DNA of 64,000 bases from J095 sp964517605 (GTDB lineage Bacteria; Chloroflexota; Anaerolineae; 4572-78; J111). The notes under the pieces were generated by a model that worked only from the letters and a program-made list of their open reading frames with translations, searched no databases and was not told where the DNA came from. The translations under genes were made by a program, and so were the position numbers. Location: NCBI GenBank assembly GCA_964517605.1, contig CAZFCE010000007.1:124001-188000 (forward strand), read 5' to 3'. Within the stretch, counting starts at the first letter, position 1, and the number at the start of each line of letters is the position of its first letter. Shown piece after piece: positions 17,301 to 25,298 of the stretch.

Positions 17301-20300
17301 GGCGGCCAATTCGGTTTCGGTGTGTTGTCGGGTTTGGTCCAGCACTGTTTCAAACTGAACGCGCATGTTTTGCAGGTAGCCGCCCAGCACCGCCTGTTGT
17401 TGGCGCAACATTTGTTCGGTGTTTAACCGGACGGCCTGGAGTTCGGATTGGGCCTGGTTTTGGCTGGCATCCAGTTGATTTTTGGCCTGAGCGCCGAGCG
17501 ACAGCAAATCGGCCTGGGCCTGATTTTGAGCGGCCTGCAATTGCAGTTGAGCCTGCTGGCGGGCGGTTTCCAGGTTGGTTTTGGCCTGGTTTTGGGTGGC
17601 TTGCAGTTCAACTTCGGCTTGTTTGCGGGCTACTTGCAGGTCAACCTGAGCCTGGTTTTGGGCGGTTTGCAGCGCGGCCTGCGCCTGCCGGCGGGTTTGT
17701 TCCAGTTCGGCGGCCAGGTTGGCTTCGGATTGGGCTTTGGCCTGGCGTAGCGCCAGCAACGCCGATTCGGCTTCGGCCCAGGTTTGCTCCAGTTCGGCGG
17801 TATAGTTGGCTTCGGATTGGGTTTTGGCTTGTTGTAGCGCCAGCAGGTCGGCTTCGGCCTGGGCGCGGGTTTGCTCCAGTTCGGCGGCCAGGTTGGCTTC
17901 GGCCTGGGCTTTGGCCCGGCGCAACGCCAGCAGGTCGGTTTCGGCCTGGGCGCGGGTTTGCTCCAGTTCGGCCTGGGCCTGTTCAGAGATTTGTTGCAGG
18001 GCCGCCTCCAGTTGGGTTTGGCTGGCCGCCAGTTGGTTGCCGGCCTCGGTTTGGGCCTGGGTTAGCTCGGTTTGGAATTGGTGGCGGGTGGCCTGGAGTT
18101 GGGTTTGCGCGGCGCTGATAACCTGGCGCAAGGCGGCTTCGGCTTGGGTTTGGGTGGCCTGGAGTTGAGTTTGGGTTTGGCCGGTCAATTCCTGAAGTTG
18201 GTCAGCCAGGTTGCGCCGGGTTTGGTTTAACTGGGCCTCGGCCTGAGCGTTTTTCTCGGCTAAATCGGCGCGGGTTTTGGTTTCAACGGCGGCCAGCGCC
18301 GCCAGCGTGGTGGCGCTGGTGCTTTCCAGTTCGGTTTGGGCGCTGGCGCGGGTTTGCTCCAGTTCGGTTTCCAACCGGGCGCGGGTGGCCTCAAGTTCTT
18401 GCCCGGCGGCGGCCAAACGTTGTTGTAGGGTATGCAGCGCGGCTTCGGCCTGGGCGCGGGTGGTTTGGAGTTCGGCCTCTAGTTGGGTGCGGGTGGCCTG
18501 CAAGTTAAGCCCCATTTGGGTTTGGCCGGCGCGCAGGTTATCACCCAGTTGTTGGCTGGCCGCGGCCAGCGCCGCTAAAATTTGGGCCTGCGAATCTTTT
18601 AGTTTTAGTTCGACGGCTGTTTGGGCGGCGGTCAGTTCGGTTTGGGCCTGTTGCCGGGCCAGCGTGTTGGCAATGTAGGCGGCAATGGTTTCGAGCGGAA
18701 TGGGGGCAAAGGGCGGCGTTTGTTCCAGGTTAGCCGAAGCCAGGTGCAACACGCCGCGCAGTTTTTGGTGCTGAAAAACGGGCGTTACCGCCACCGCCTG
18801 CGCGGCGGGGTCGCCGGCGGGCAGGCCGGGCGCGGCGGCCAACTCGGCCAGGCCGCAATATTGGGGTTGGCCGGCGGCAAGGGTGGATACCACCGCCGTG
18901 TCGGCCTCAAATTGGCGCAGCGTTTCTAGCTGATCGGCGGGTAGCCCGCAGTGGGCGGCCAAAACGAGCGCGCCGGAGTCATCGGCCAGGTACAGCCGGC
19001 CCCGTTCCAGCGTTGAGGCTTGCGCGGCGGCTTGCAGGCATAATTCCAGCGGGTTGTCCGGGCCGGCGGCCAAATCCTGCACCAATTGGCGCTGAATGCC
19101 GGGCCAGGCATCTACCTGTTTGGCGTGGGTAAGGTTTTGCAGCAAAACAGCCAGGTTTTCCGGCTGGTTGGCCTCGTTCTTTAAAATGAAGGTGGTGAGG
19201 TGCGCCTGAAAGGTGCGGCCATCCTGTTGCTGCAAGATTTTTTCGCCGGAAAAGCCGGCCAGAATTTCCTGCACGGTGTCGGTGAGTTCCGGCGAAAAAT
19301 CGGCGGGGTTGGTAATGCCGGCGGCTTCGGGCAAAAAGCCGGCCAGGTGAGCGCCCGGTAAATCGGCCAGGGGGGCGGCCAGCAGGCGGCTGTAGGCTTC
19401 GTTGGCAAAAATGTAGTGGCCGGCCAGGTTGCACACGGCAATGGCCTCGGTGGTGTTTTGGGTGAGGGTGCGGAAGCGGTTGGCCTGCGAGGTTTGTTCG
19501 GTGGCCAGTTTGGATAGCTGCTGGATTTGGCGCTGTTTGTACACCGTGGGCGCGGCCAGGGTGGTAAAGGCCCGGTACAGGGCGATTTCGGTTTCGTTGA
19601 AGGCGTGCGCCTGCTGCCAGAACAGGCTGATTACGCCCAGCCAGCGCCCGTTTAAGGCCAGCGGAATTACGGCGGTGGCCTGAATGCCCACCTGCGCCAG
19701 CACTTGTTTAATGGTGGGACTCAGCCGAAAGTCGGTGGCGGCGTTGGCAATCAGTTGGGGTTCGGTTTGGCTGGTTAACCACAGCGGGGTAAAGGGGAAC
19801 TCGCTTAAGTGGTAGCGAGCGCCGGTAGAAACGGGCAGTTTGCCTTCTTTTTGGCTATTGGCAATGATTTGCGACCAGATGGCGGCTACCAGATCGGTGG
19901 TGGTGCGGTTGCCCTCTTGCTGCCAGGTTGACACCAGCTCCGTCCAGGCGGGCTGGTCGGCGGCATCGGCATCAATGTAAGCCAAAGCCGATAGCGCCAC
20001 GCCACCGGTTTGGCCCGGCGGGGTCAGCGCCTTGAGCAGTTCTTCGGCATCGGCGGCGGCGTTGAGGCGGCTGCTAATTTGAAACAGGGTGTTGGCATGC
20101 GTATCCTGCTGCTGATGGCGCAGGTGTTGGCTTTCTACAATCGGCGCGGCCATTTGCCCAATGGCGTGATAGGCGGCCAGCTCCGGCGCGGAAAATTCGT
20201 GCGGTTTATCCCAACTGAGCGAGAAAAAGCCAACCCAGCGCCCGGCCTGCGCCAGCGGAATAATAACCAGCGCCCGGCTGAGGCTTTGCGTGAGCGTGGC

Positions 20301-20678
20301 GCGGATGTCTTTGGCAAAACGGTCATCCCGCAGAATATCGGTGACAAACAGCGGCTGGTGGGGGTGTTGCGCCCAGGTGGTGGTAAACGGAAACTGCGGC
20401 ACAAAAAAGCGCATGCCCGCGGGTAGCGGCGGCGCGTCGTTGGCGGCCCACATAGCGGCCACTTCGCCCCAGGTTGGCAGCCCGTTGCTATCGGCATCAA
20501 TGACGCGATACAACGCCACCCAGGTGGGTTGAGTGGTTACACCGGGATTGGCCAGCATTGCCAGTAGCTCGGTTTCATTTTGCACCGAGTTTAACCGCTG
20601 ACTAATCTGGTAAAAAAGCTGGGCCTCGTGCTGCGCTGTTTCCAGTTCTTGTAGTTTGGCTTCTAGCGTTTCTGTCAT
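14342..20678 (-). CDS. Giant multi-GAF/PAS coiled-coil sensor with C-terminal STAS domain (interrupted by an assembly gap)
   Basis: One very long cytoplasmic sensor runs from the ATG at 20678 to 14342. It is split only by the 100-N gap, across which the frame changes because the gap length is arbitrary. Order: two GAF-like domains, PAS, GAF, a coiled coil of about 450 residues with Q-A-E-A-x-L-Q-Q-T-R-type repeats, PAS (S-N-W-I-F-T-V-D-L-N-G), GAF, a second coiled coil holding the gap, PAS (S-D-W-V-W-S-V-D-T-D-G), GAF, and a C-terminal RsbR-like STAS domain (V-M-L-D-V-S-G-I-P-A-I-D-S). About 1533 residues precede the gap and about 545 follow it. No kinase or output enzyme domain is seen, so output probably goes through the STAS domain (stressosome-like) or the adjacent pseudokinase. 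Confidence 0.85.
15979..16078. other. Scaffold gap of 100 N
   Basis: Exactly 100 undetermined bases lie inside the repetitive coiled-coil part of the giant sensor gene. Assembly very likely collapsed here because the flanking sequence consists of near-identical repeats. The true length is unknown. Confidence 0.99.
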
Positions 20679-20737
20679 TGGCTCTCTCGCAATATAAAGC
20701 TGTTGCTAAGGCGGGGTATAATGGCAATGAGGTTTCC

Positions 20738-20746
20738 AGTATAGCA
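20738..20746 (-). promoter_or_regulatory. Extended -10 promoter candidate for the giant sensor
   Basis: On the minus strand TGC-TATACT (an extended -10 box) lies 60 bases before the sensor ATG. No good -35 box is present at the standard distance. Confidence 0.4.
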
Positions 20747-20844
20747 CAAAGTTTGGGCTAGAGCGAACAGCTTACCCCGTATCAAAAAAGCGCAAAGTGA
20801 TGGCCAATTGGGGCCGGTGGCGTTACCGGCGGTGGTGCGAAACT

Positions 20845-20873
20845 TTGTTGTAAAGCCGCCGCTGTGTTACAAT
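20845..20873 (+). promoter_or_regulatory. Promoter of leader copy A
   Basis: TTGTTG (20845-20850), a 17-base spacer and TACAAT (20868-20873) preceded by TGT form an extended -10 promoter. The TGTGTTACAAT core is identical to that of leader copy B at 51237-51247. The 20679-20844 stretch before it holds only the opposing sensor promoter. Confidence 0.6.
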
Positions 20874-20879
20874 AGAGCG

Positions 20880-21014
20880 GAATAAAAACGGCCCTGTTGC
20901 TGTTTGGGCCGTGGTTTTGGTCGGGCGGCGATCGCCTAACCAACGGCTATTTATAGCCTAACGCGCCGCCGGGCCAATCCCTGCGGCGTTTTTTGTAATC
21001 AGGCAGGCCAACCA
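20880..21014 (+). ncRNA. Structured 5' leader, copy A (terminator/antiterminator architecture)
   Basis: This leader of about 135 bases is homologous along its whole length to 51254-51387. Hairpin 1 is ACGGCCC/GGGCCGT (20888-20894 with 20906-20912). Hairpin 2 is GGCTA/TAGCC (20945-20949 with 20954-20958). A terminator stem CGCCGC/GCGGCG (20964-20969 with 20983-20988) is followed by six T. An upstream GGCGGCG (20924-20930) can pair with CGCCGCC (20964-20970), the 5' arm of the terminator, giving mutually exclusive folds. The start codon of the following gene is 20 bases beyond the T-run. It could be a cis attenuator or riboswitch-like element, or a short terminated RNA. No known family is recognised. 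Confidence 0.6.
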
Positions 21015-21371
21015 ATGCCCAACCTAACCCCCAGCCTTACCCAACTCAACAGAAACCTGAAAATTCTGCGCGAGCGCGAAGCCGAATACTGCGGCAGCGC
21101 CCCGGCAGAACTGGTTAACCAGATTGCCGACCACCAGCGGGCCATCACTTTAACCGGGCAGGCCATCACCGGCGAACTCGGCGAGGCCGACTGGCGCGAG
21201 GCGTTGCGCCCGCTACTGGTAGAGATTGACCGCCGCAGCCAGGCCGAGGCCGCCTGCCGTGTTGAAGTTGATGCCGTGGCTGGTGATATTATCGGCAGCA
21301 TTTTTGCCGCCAACCGGCTTACCCCCGGCGATTCCCGGCGCGGGTTTCCTCCCAGCCGCCAGTCGGGCTAA
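21015..21371 (+). CDS. Orphan N-terminal effector-associated-like domain (truncated paralogue of the gene at 51388)
   Basis: This 118-residue protein has residues 1-95 closely similar to the N-terminus of the TPR membrane protein at 51388. Shared words are N-L-x-I-L-R-E-R-E-A and N-Q-I-A-D-H. The similarity stops where the paralogue goes into a G/D/Q-rich segment and a membrane helix. Here the frame ends in a short unrelated tail. It may be a decayed remnant or a stand-alone adaptor domain. It keeps the complete structured leader. There is no strong ribosome-binding site; CAGGCAGG is the best match. Confidence 0.55.
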   Translation: MPNLTPSLTQLNRNLKILREREAEYCGSAPAELVNQIADHQRAITLTGQAITGELGEADWREALRPLLVEIDRRSQAEAACRVEVDAVAGDIIGSIFAANRLTPGDSRRGFPPSRQSG

Positions 21372-21457
21372 TCCGCCGCCGGCCAATTCGCTTTTAACCA
21401 AACCAAGCCCAGCCGCGTCGCCGGGGCCGGCTGGATCAACCAGAAAGGAAACCAGCC

Positions 21458-22111
21458 ATGACGTGGAGCACCGATTTAATTATCTTTGATTTTGACGGCG
21501 TGCTGGCCGATACCGGGCCGGATATTGTTAACGCCGCCAACTACGTGTTGCAGCAGCTTAACCTGCCCCAGTTGCCGCCCGAAACCATTATGAGCTTTAT
21601 TGGCGGCGGGGCCGAGCCGTTAATCCGCCTGTGTTTGGGCCAGCGCGCCGGCGAGTTATTTGACGAAGCCCTGGCGCTGTTTAAAAAGCGCTACAACGAT
21701 TACCCCTGCGTGGACACGGTGGCCTATCCGGGCGTGGTAGACGTGCTGGAGCATTACCGCGCCGCCGGCAAAATAATGACCATTGCCACCAACAAAACCG
21801 AAGCCGCCACCCGCAAAATTCTGGCGGGGCTAAACCTGGCGGATTATTTTCAGGTGATTGTTGGCCCCGATTCAGTTACCCACCGCAAACCGCACCCGGA
21901 GGCGCTCAACCGGATTATCGCCCAGGTGGGCGCTCTTCCGGCCAGAACGGTGATGATTGGCGATACCGGGGCGGATATTCTGGCCGGGCAGGCTGCCGGC
22001 ACTGTTACCGCCGGGGTTACTTACGGGTACGGCTCGGCGGCAGAAGTTGAACAGGCCCGGCCCGATTTTATCATTGGCCGGATTACCGAGTTGAAAAACC
22101 ATATTCAATAA
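21458..22111 (+). CDS. HAD-superfamily hydrolase, phosphoglycolate-phosphatase-like
   Basis: This 217-residue cytoplasmic phosphatase has HAD motif I as D-F-D-G-V-L-A-D-T (nucleophile and acid aspartates), motif II around T-N-K-T-E-A, motif III lysine in H-R-K-P-H-P-E and motif IV as G-D-T-G-A-D. The helical cap between motifs I and II is of the Gph/PGMB type. AAGGA precedes the ATG. It lies just before the two aldolase genes and the FGGY kinase gene on the same strand, so it may dephosphorylate an intermediate of that sugar pathway, or scavenge phosphoglycolate. The exact substrate is not determined. Confidence 0.88.
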   Translation: MTWSTDLIIFDFDGVLADTGPDIVNAANYVLQQLNLPQLPPETIMSFIGGGAEPLIRLCLGQRAGELFDEALALFKKRYNDYPCVDTVAYPGVVDVLEHYRAAGKIMTIATNKTEAATRKILAGLNLADYFQVIVGPDSVTHRKPHPEALNRIIAQVGALPARTVMIGDTGADILAGQAAGTVTAGVTYGYGSAAEVEQARPDFIIGRITELKNHIQ

Positions 22112-22143
22112 GCAGACAAATCAAATATGAAAGGAGTCTTACT

Positions 22144-22869
22144 ATGGCAGTAGATTTATCCAGGATGGATAAGGCGGCGCTGGCTAAAGTGTTTGATTAC
22201 TCGGTGCTGCCCAAAGAAACGCGGGAGGCGGCCATTCGGCAGGGGTGCGCGCTGACCCGGCAGTATCAATTTGCGGCGTTTTACAGCAGCAGCGCCTACT
22301 GGACCCCGATTGTGGCCGAAGAACTGGCCGGCTATCCCGACATCGAAATTGGCACCGGCATTGCGTTTCCCTTTGGCAGCGCCCCGGCGGCGGTTAAGGC
22401 GTTTGAAACCGAGGACGCCGTTAAACGGGGCTGCACCGCCGTGGACGTGGTAATGAACATCGGGGCGCTGAAGGATGGCAACTACAAGGCCGTGCGCGAG
22501 GAACTGGACGCCTTTGTCAAGGCCGCCGGCCCCGCCGTGACCAAGTGCATTTTGGAAGTGTGCTATTTAACCGATGCCGAAATTGCCGCCGGCTGCCAGC
22601 TTATTGCCGAGGCCGGGGTGCAGTACGCCAAAACCTCGTCGGGCCAGTTTGAAGGGCCAAGCCTGGAGCAATTTTTGGTGATGCGCGACACGCTCAAAGG
22701 CACCGACATCAAACTGAAAGTGGCCGGGGTAAAATTCCCTCGCCCGCAAAATGCCTTTGTGTTCCTGCTGGCCGGAGCCGACCGGATTGGCACGCGCGCC
22801 GCGCCGGAAATTATCAACGCCCTGGATCAACTCCGTGAAGTGGGGATGATTCCCAGGTTAGCCGCCTAG
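22144..22869 (+). CDS. deoC: Deoxyribose-phosphate-aldolase-family protein
   Basis: DeoC splits 2-deoxyribose 5-phosphate into acetaldehyde and glyceraldehyde 3-phosphate through a lysine Schiff base. This 241-residue protein shows the family block V-D-V-V-M-N-I-G-A-L-K-D (D101), Schiff-base lysine K163 in Y-A-K-T-S-S-G and proton-relay lysine K192 in L-K-V-A-G-V-K. AAAGGAG lies before the ATG. The gene is followed after 7 bases by a second family member, and the pair leads into a sugar kinase gene. The true substrate may therefore be a related deoxy-sugar phosphate rather than deoxyribose phosphate. Confidence 0.85.
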   Translation: MAVDLSRMDKAALAKVFDYSVLPKETREAAIRQGCALTRQYQFAAFYSSSAYWTPIVAEELAGYPDIEIGTGIAFPFGSAPAAVKAFETEDAVKRGCTAVDVVMNIGALKDGNYKAVREELDAFVKAAGPAVTKCILEVCYLTDAEIAAGCQLIAEAGVQYAKTSSGQFEGPSLEQFLVMRDTLKGTDIKLKVAGVKFPRPQNAFVFLLAGADRIGTRAAPEIINALDQLREVGMIPRLAA

Positions 22870-22876
22870 AGGTGCA

Positions 22877-23617
22877 ATGATGCCTGTTGATATTAGCAAA
22901 CTAACCAAAGCAGACGTGGCCCGGATGATGGATTTGGCCATTCTCACCCCGGAATGGCAGGACAAACATCAACTTGACGGCTGCCGGGAAGTGGAAAAAT
23001 ACAAATTTGCCGCCTACTATATTTTGCCGCATTGGACGCCACTGGTGGTGAGCGAGATCGGCAATTTTGCCCGCGAACACCGGGTACTGATTGGCACCGG
23101 TATTGCCTTTCCGTATGGCTCGGCCACTACCGCCGCCAAGCTGGCGGAATCCGAAGATCAAATCAAAATTGGCTGCACGGTGCTGGATATGGTAGCCAAC
23201 ATCGCCTGGCTTAAAGACCGCAAGTACAACCTGTACCAGCAGGAATGCAGCCGGTTTGTAGAACTGTGCCATGCGGCCGGGCTGGTGGCCAAAGTCATCA
23301 TTCAGGTGGGCTGCCTGAGCGATGAGGAAATTGTGGCCGCCACCAAAATGGTCAGCCAAGCCGGGGCCGAGTACGTAAAAACGGCTACCGGCACCGGCCC
23401 GGCGGGGCGGCCCAACTTTCACGATGCCCGGCTGATGCTCGATACCCTGGCCGAATTAAAGAGTTCGACCCAACTCAAGGTTTCGGGGGTGATCGAACCG
23501 CGCACCATCAACGCCTACGCCTTTATTCGGATGGGCGCGGCGCTGATTGGCACTCGCAGCGCGGCCCAGATTGTGGAGGCTCTGCCCGAAGTTCAACAAT
23601 GGCTTTACCCCAATTAA
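22877..23617 (+). CDS. Second DeoC-family aldolase
   Basis: This 246-residue paralogue is clearly diverged from the preceding DeoC. It keeps D104, Schiff-base lysine K168 in Y-V-K-T-A-T-G and lysine K201 in L-K-V-S-G-V-I. It therefore looks catalytically competent but differs around the substrate pocket. Two ATGs overlap the preferred region (22877 and 22880); AGAGG spacing favours 22880. Tandem DeoC-like genes suggest a heteromeric aldolase or two related aldol cleavages in one pathway. Confidence 0.85.
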   Translation: MMPVDISKLTKADVARMMDLAILTPEWQDKHQLDGCREVEKYKFAAYYILPHWTPLVVSEIGNFAREHRVLIGTGIAFPYGSATTAAKLAESEDQIKIGCTVLDMVANIAWLKDRKYNLYQQECSRFVELCHAAGLVAKVIIQVGCLSDEEIVAATKMVSQAGAEYVKTATGTGPAGRPNFHDARLMLDTLAELKSSTQLKVSGVIEPRTINAYAFIRMGAALIGTRSAAQIVEALPEVQQWLYPN

Positions 23618-23655
23618 TTACTTGGCATAACTACATATCAAAGGAGATATAAAAC

Positions 23656-25197
23656 ATGGCAAAATATTTGGCTGGTATTGATGTTGGCACGACAGGCGCC
23701 CGGTGCGTTATTTTTGACACCCAGGGCAATGTGATTGATGGCGACTACCGTGAATACGGGGCCACCTACCCCAAACCTGGCTGGGTAGAGCAGGATATGC
23801 TGGAACTGGTAGCCCAAACCATGGACGCCTGCAAGGCCGCCATTGCCAAGTCGGGGGTTAACCCCAAAGAAATCGCCTCGATTGGGTTCTCTACCCAGCG
23901 CTCTGTCACCACGCCGGTGGATAAAGCGGGCCAACCGGTTCGCCCCATGATCGGCTGGCAGGATGCCCGCACCGGGGCCGAAGTGGCCGAGATGTGCCAG
24001 CTTATTGACCCGCAAAAATATTACAACACCAGCGGCATGCCAATGGGCACCACCTGGATTATTACCAAAGTGTTGTGGCTGCGCAAAAACGAACCGGAAA
24101 CCTTTGCCAAAATTTACAAGGTAGTGCAAAACCAGGATTTGGTGTTGAAGGCATTCGGCGCGGATGATTTTTATACCGATGTCTCTGATATGGCCTTTTA
24201 CGGGGTGTGGGACATGCCCAACGTTAAATGGAGCCAGGAGCTATGCGACCTGTTCCAGGTTAGCCCCGACCTGTTTGGCAAACCCACGCCGCCCGGCACG
24301 CAGGTGGGCGTCATCTCCGCCAAAATTGCCGAAAAGACCGGCTTTGCCGTGGGCACGCCCTTCTGCGTGGGTGCCGGTGACCAAAACTGCGGCGTCGTGG
24401 GTATGGGGTCTATCAAACCGGGCATGGCTACCGTTACTTTGGGCACCGCCGGTTTGGCAATTGTGACGCTCGGCCAACCCATCGAAGGCACCGGCGGGCT
24501 GATGATTACCAACCACGCCGTGCCCGGCCTGTGGGAAGCCGAAGGGCTAACCAACGCCGCCGCCAGCTCTTACCGCTGGTTCCGCGATACCGTGGGTACT
24601 CTGGAAAAGGAACTGGAAGCCAAAAATGGCCGCAGCGCCTTTGAATACCTGAATGATCTGGCTGCGGCCTCACCGGCCGGCAGCCGGGGGTTGCTCTACC
24701 TGCCCTACCTGGGCACCGCCGCCACCCCGCGCTGGAACGCCAATGCGCGGGCCTCGTTTGTTGGCATGTCCTTTGCCCACACCCGGGGCGATATGGCCCG
24801 GGCCGTGCTGGAAGGCACGGTGCTGGAAGTGCGCGATATTATGGAAAGCTGGCTGCAAGCCAAAGTAGAAATTGACCTGCTGCGCCTCGGCGGTGGGGCC
24901 ACCAAATCGGCCCTGTGGAATCAAATCCAGGCCGATGTGTACGGCCACCCGGTGCAAACGTTAAAGGTGGGCGAGTCGACGGTGTTGGGCGCGGCGCTGC
25001 TCGGCGGCGTAGGGGCCGGCCTCTTCAAATCCATTGCGGAGGGGGTAGAAACCATGGTGCAAGTGACCGGTGAAGTTGAGCCGAACATGGCCAACCACCA
25101 GGTTTATGAGGAGATGTACCAGGCTTACGTAGCCGCCTACGAAGGGTTAGCCGGCAGCGGCGCTTTTGATAAGTTGGCCAAAATTCAATCCGCCTAA
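23656..25197 (+). CDS. FGGY-family carbohydrate kinase (xylulokinase-like)
   Basis: This 513-residue ATP-dependent sugar kinase has a first actin-like domain that opens with A-G-I-D-V-G-T-T-G-A-R, the phosphate loop of FGGY kinases. The catalytic aspartate region is G-A-G-D-Q-N-C-G-V-V-G, and the C-terminal signature G-G-G-A-T-K-S follows. AAAGGAGATATAAAAC lies before the ATG. Together with two DeoC-type aldolases and a HAD phosphatase it forms a phosphorylation-then-cleavage module for a pentose, deoxy-sugar or sugar-like signal molecule. LsrK, the autoinducer-2 kinase, belongs to the same family. The substrate cannot be fixed from sequence alone. Confidence 0.88.
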   Translation: MAKYLAGIDVGTTGARCVIFDTQGNVIDGDYREYGATYPKPGWVEQDMLELVAQTMDACKAAIAKSGVNPKEIASIGFSTQRSVTTPVDKAGQPVRPMIGWQDARTGAEVAEMCQLIDPQKYYNTSGMPMGTTWIITKVLWLRKNEPETFAKIYKVVQNQDLVLKAFGADDFYTDVSDMAFYGVWDMPNVKWSQELCDLFQVSPDLFGKPTPPGTQVGVISAKIAEKTGFAVGTPFCVGAGDQNCGVVGMGSIKPGMATVTLGTAGLAIVTLGQPIEGTGGLMITNHAVPGLWEAEGLTNAAASSYRWFRDTVGTLEKELEAKNGRSAFEYLNDLAAASPAGSRGLLYLPYLGTAATPRWNANARASFVGMSFAHTRGDMARAVLEGTVLEVRDIMESWLQAKVEIDLLRLGGGATKSALWNQIQADVYGHPVQTLKVGESTVLGAALLGGVGAGLFKSIAEGVETMVQVTGEVEPNMANHQVYEEMYQAYVAAYEGLAGSGAFDKLAKIQSA

Positions 25198-25218
25198 ATA
25201 AAACCATCGCATCAAACA

Positions 25219-25250
25219 AAACAGAGGCGCGGCATCCCGCGCCTCTGTTT
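25219..25250. terminator. Bidirectional intrinsic terminator
   Basis: A perfect 14-bp stem (25219-25232 with 25237-25250) has a four-base loop and T-rich flanks on both strands. It ends the aldolase/FGGY operon on the plus strand and the kinase operon on the minus strand. Confidence 0.9.
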
Positions 25251-25298
25251 TGTTTTCTCAAAGAAGATGTTTTTTTCGTGCCGCCACACTTTGGCCGG

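Noticed and set aside
15500..18600. Many long open frames on the plus strand opposite the giant sensor, rich in Gly, Phe, Ala or Leu
   Set aside because: They are complementary shadows of the repetitive coiled-coil coding sequence; domain signals exist only on the minus strand.
20924..20940. GGCGATCGCC as a HIP1-type genome-wide palindrome
   Set aside because: It is part of leader A, is altered to GGCGGATCGCC in copy B, and no other copies stood out in the window.
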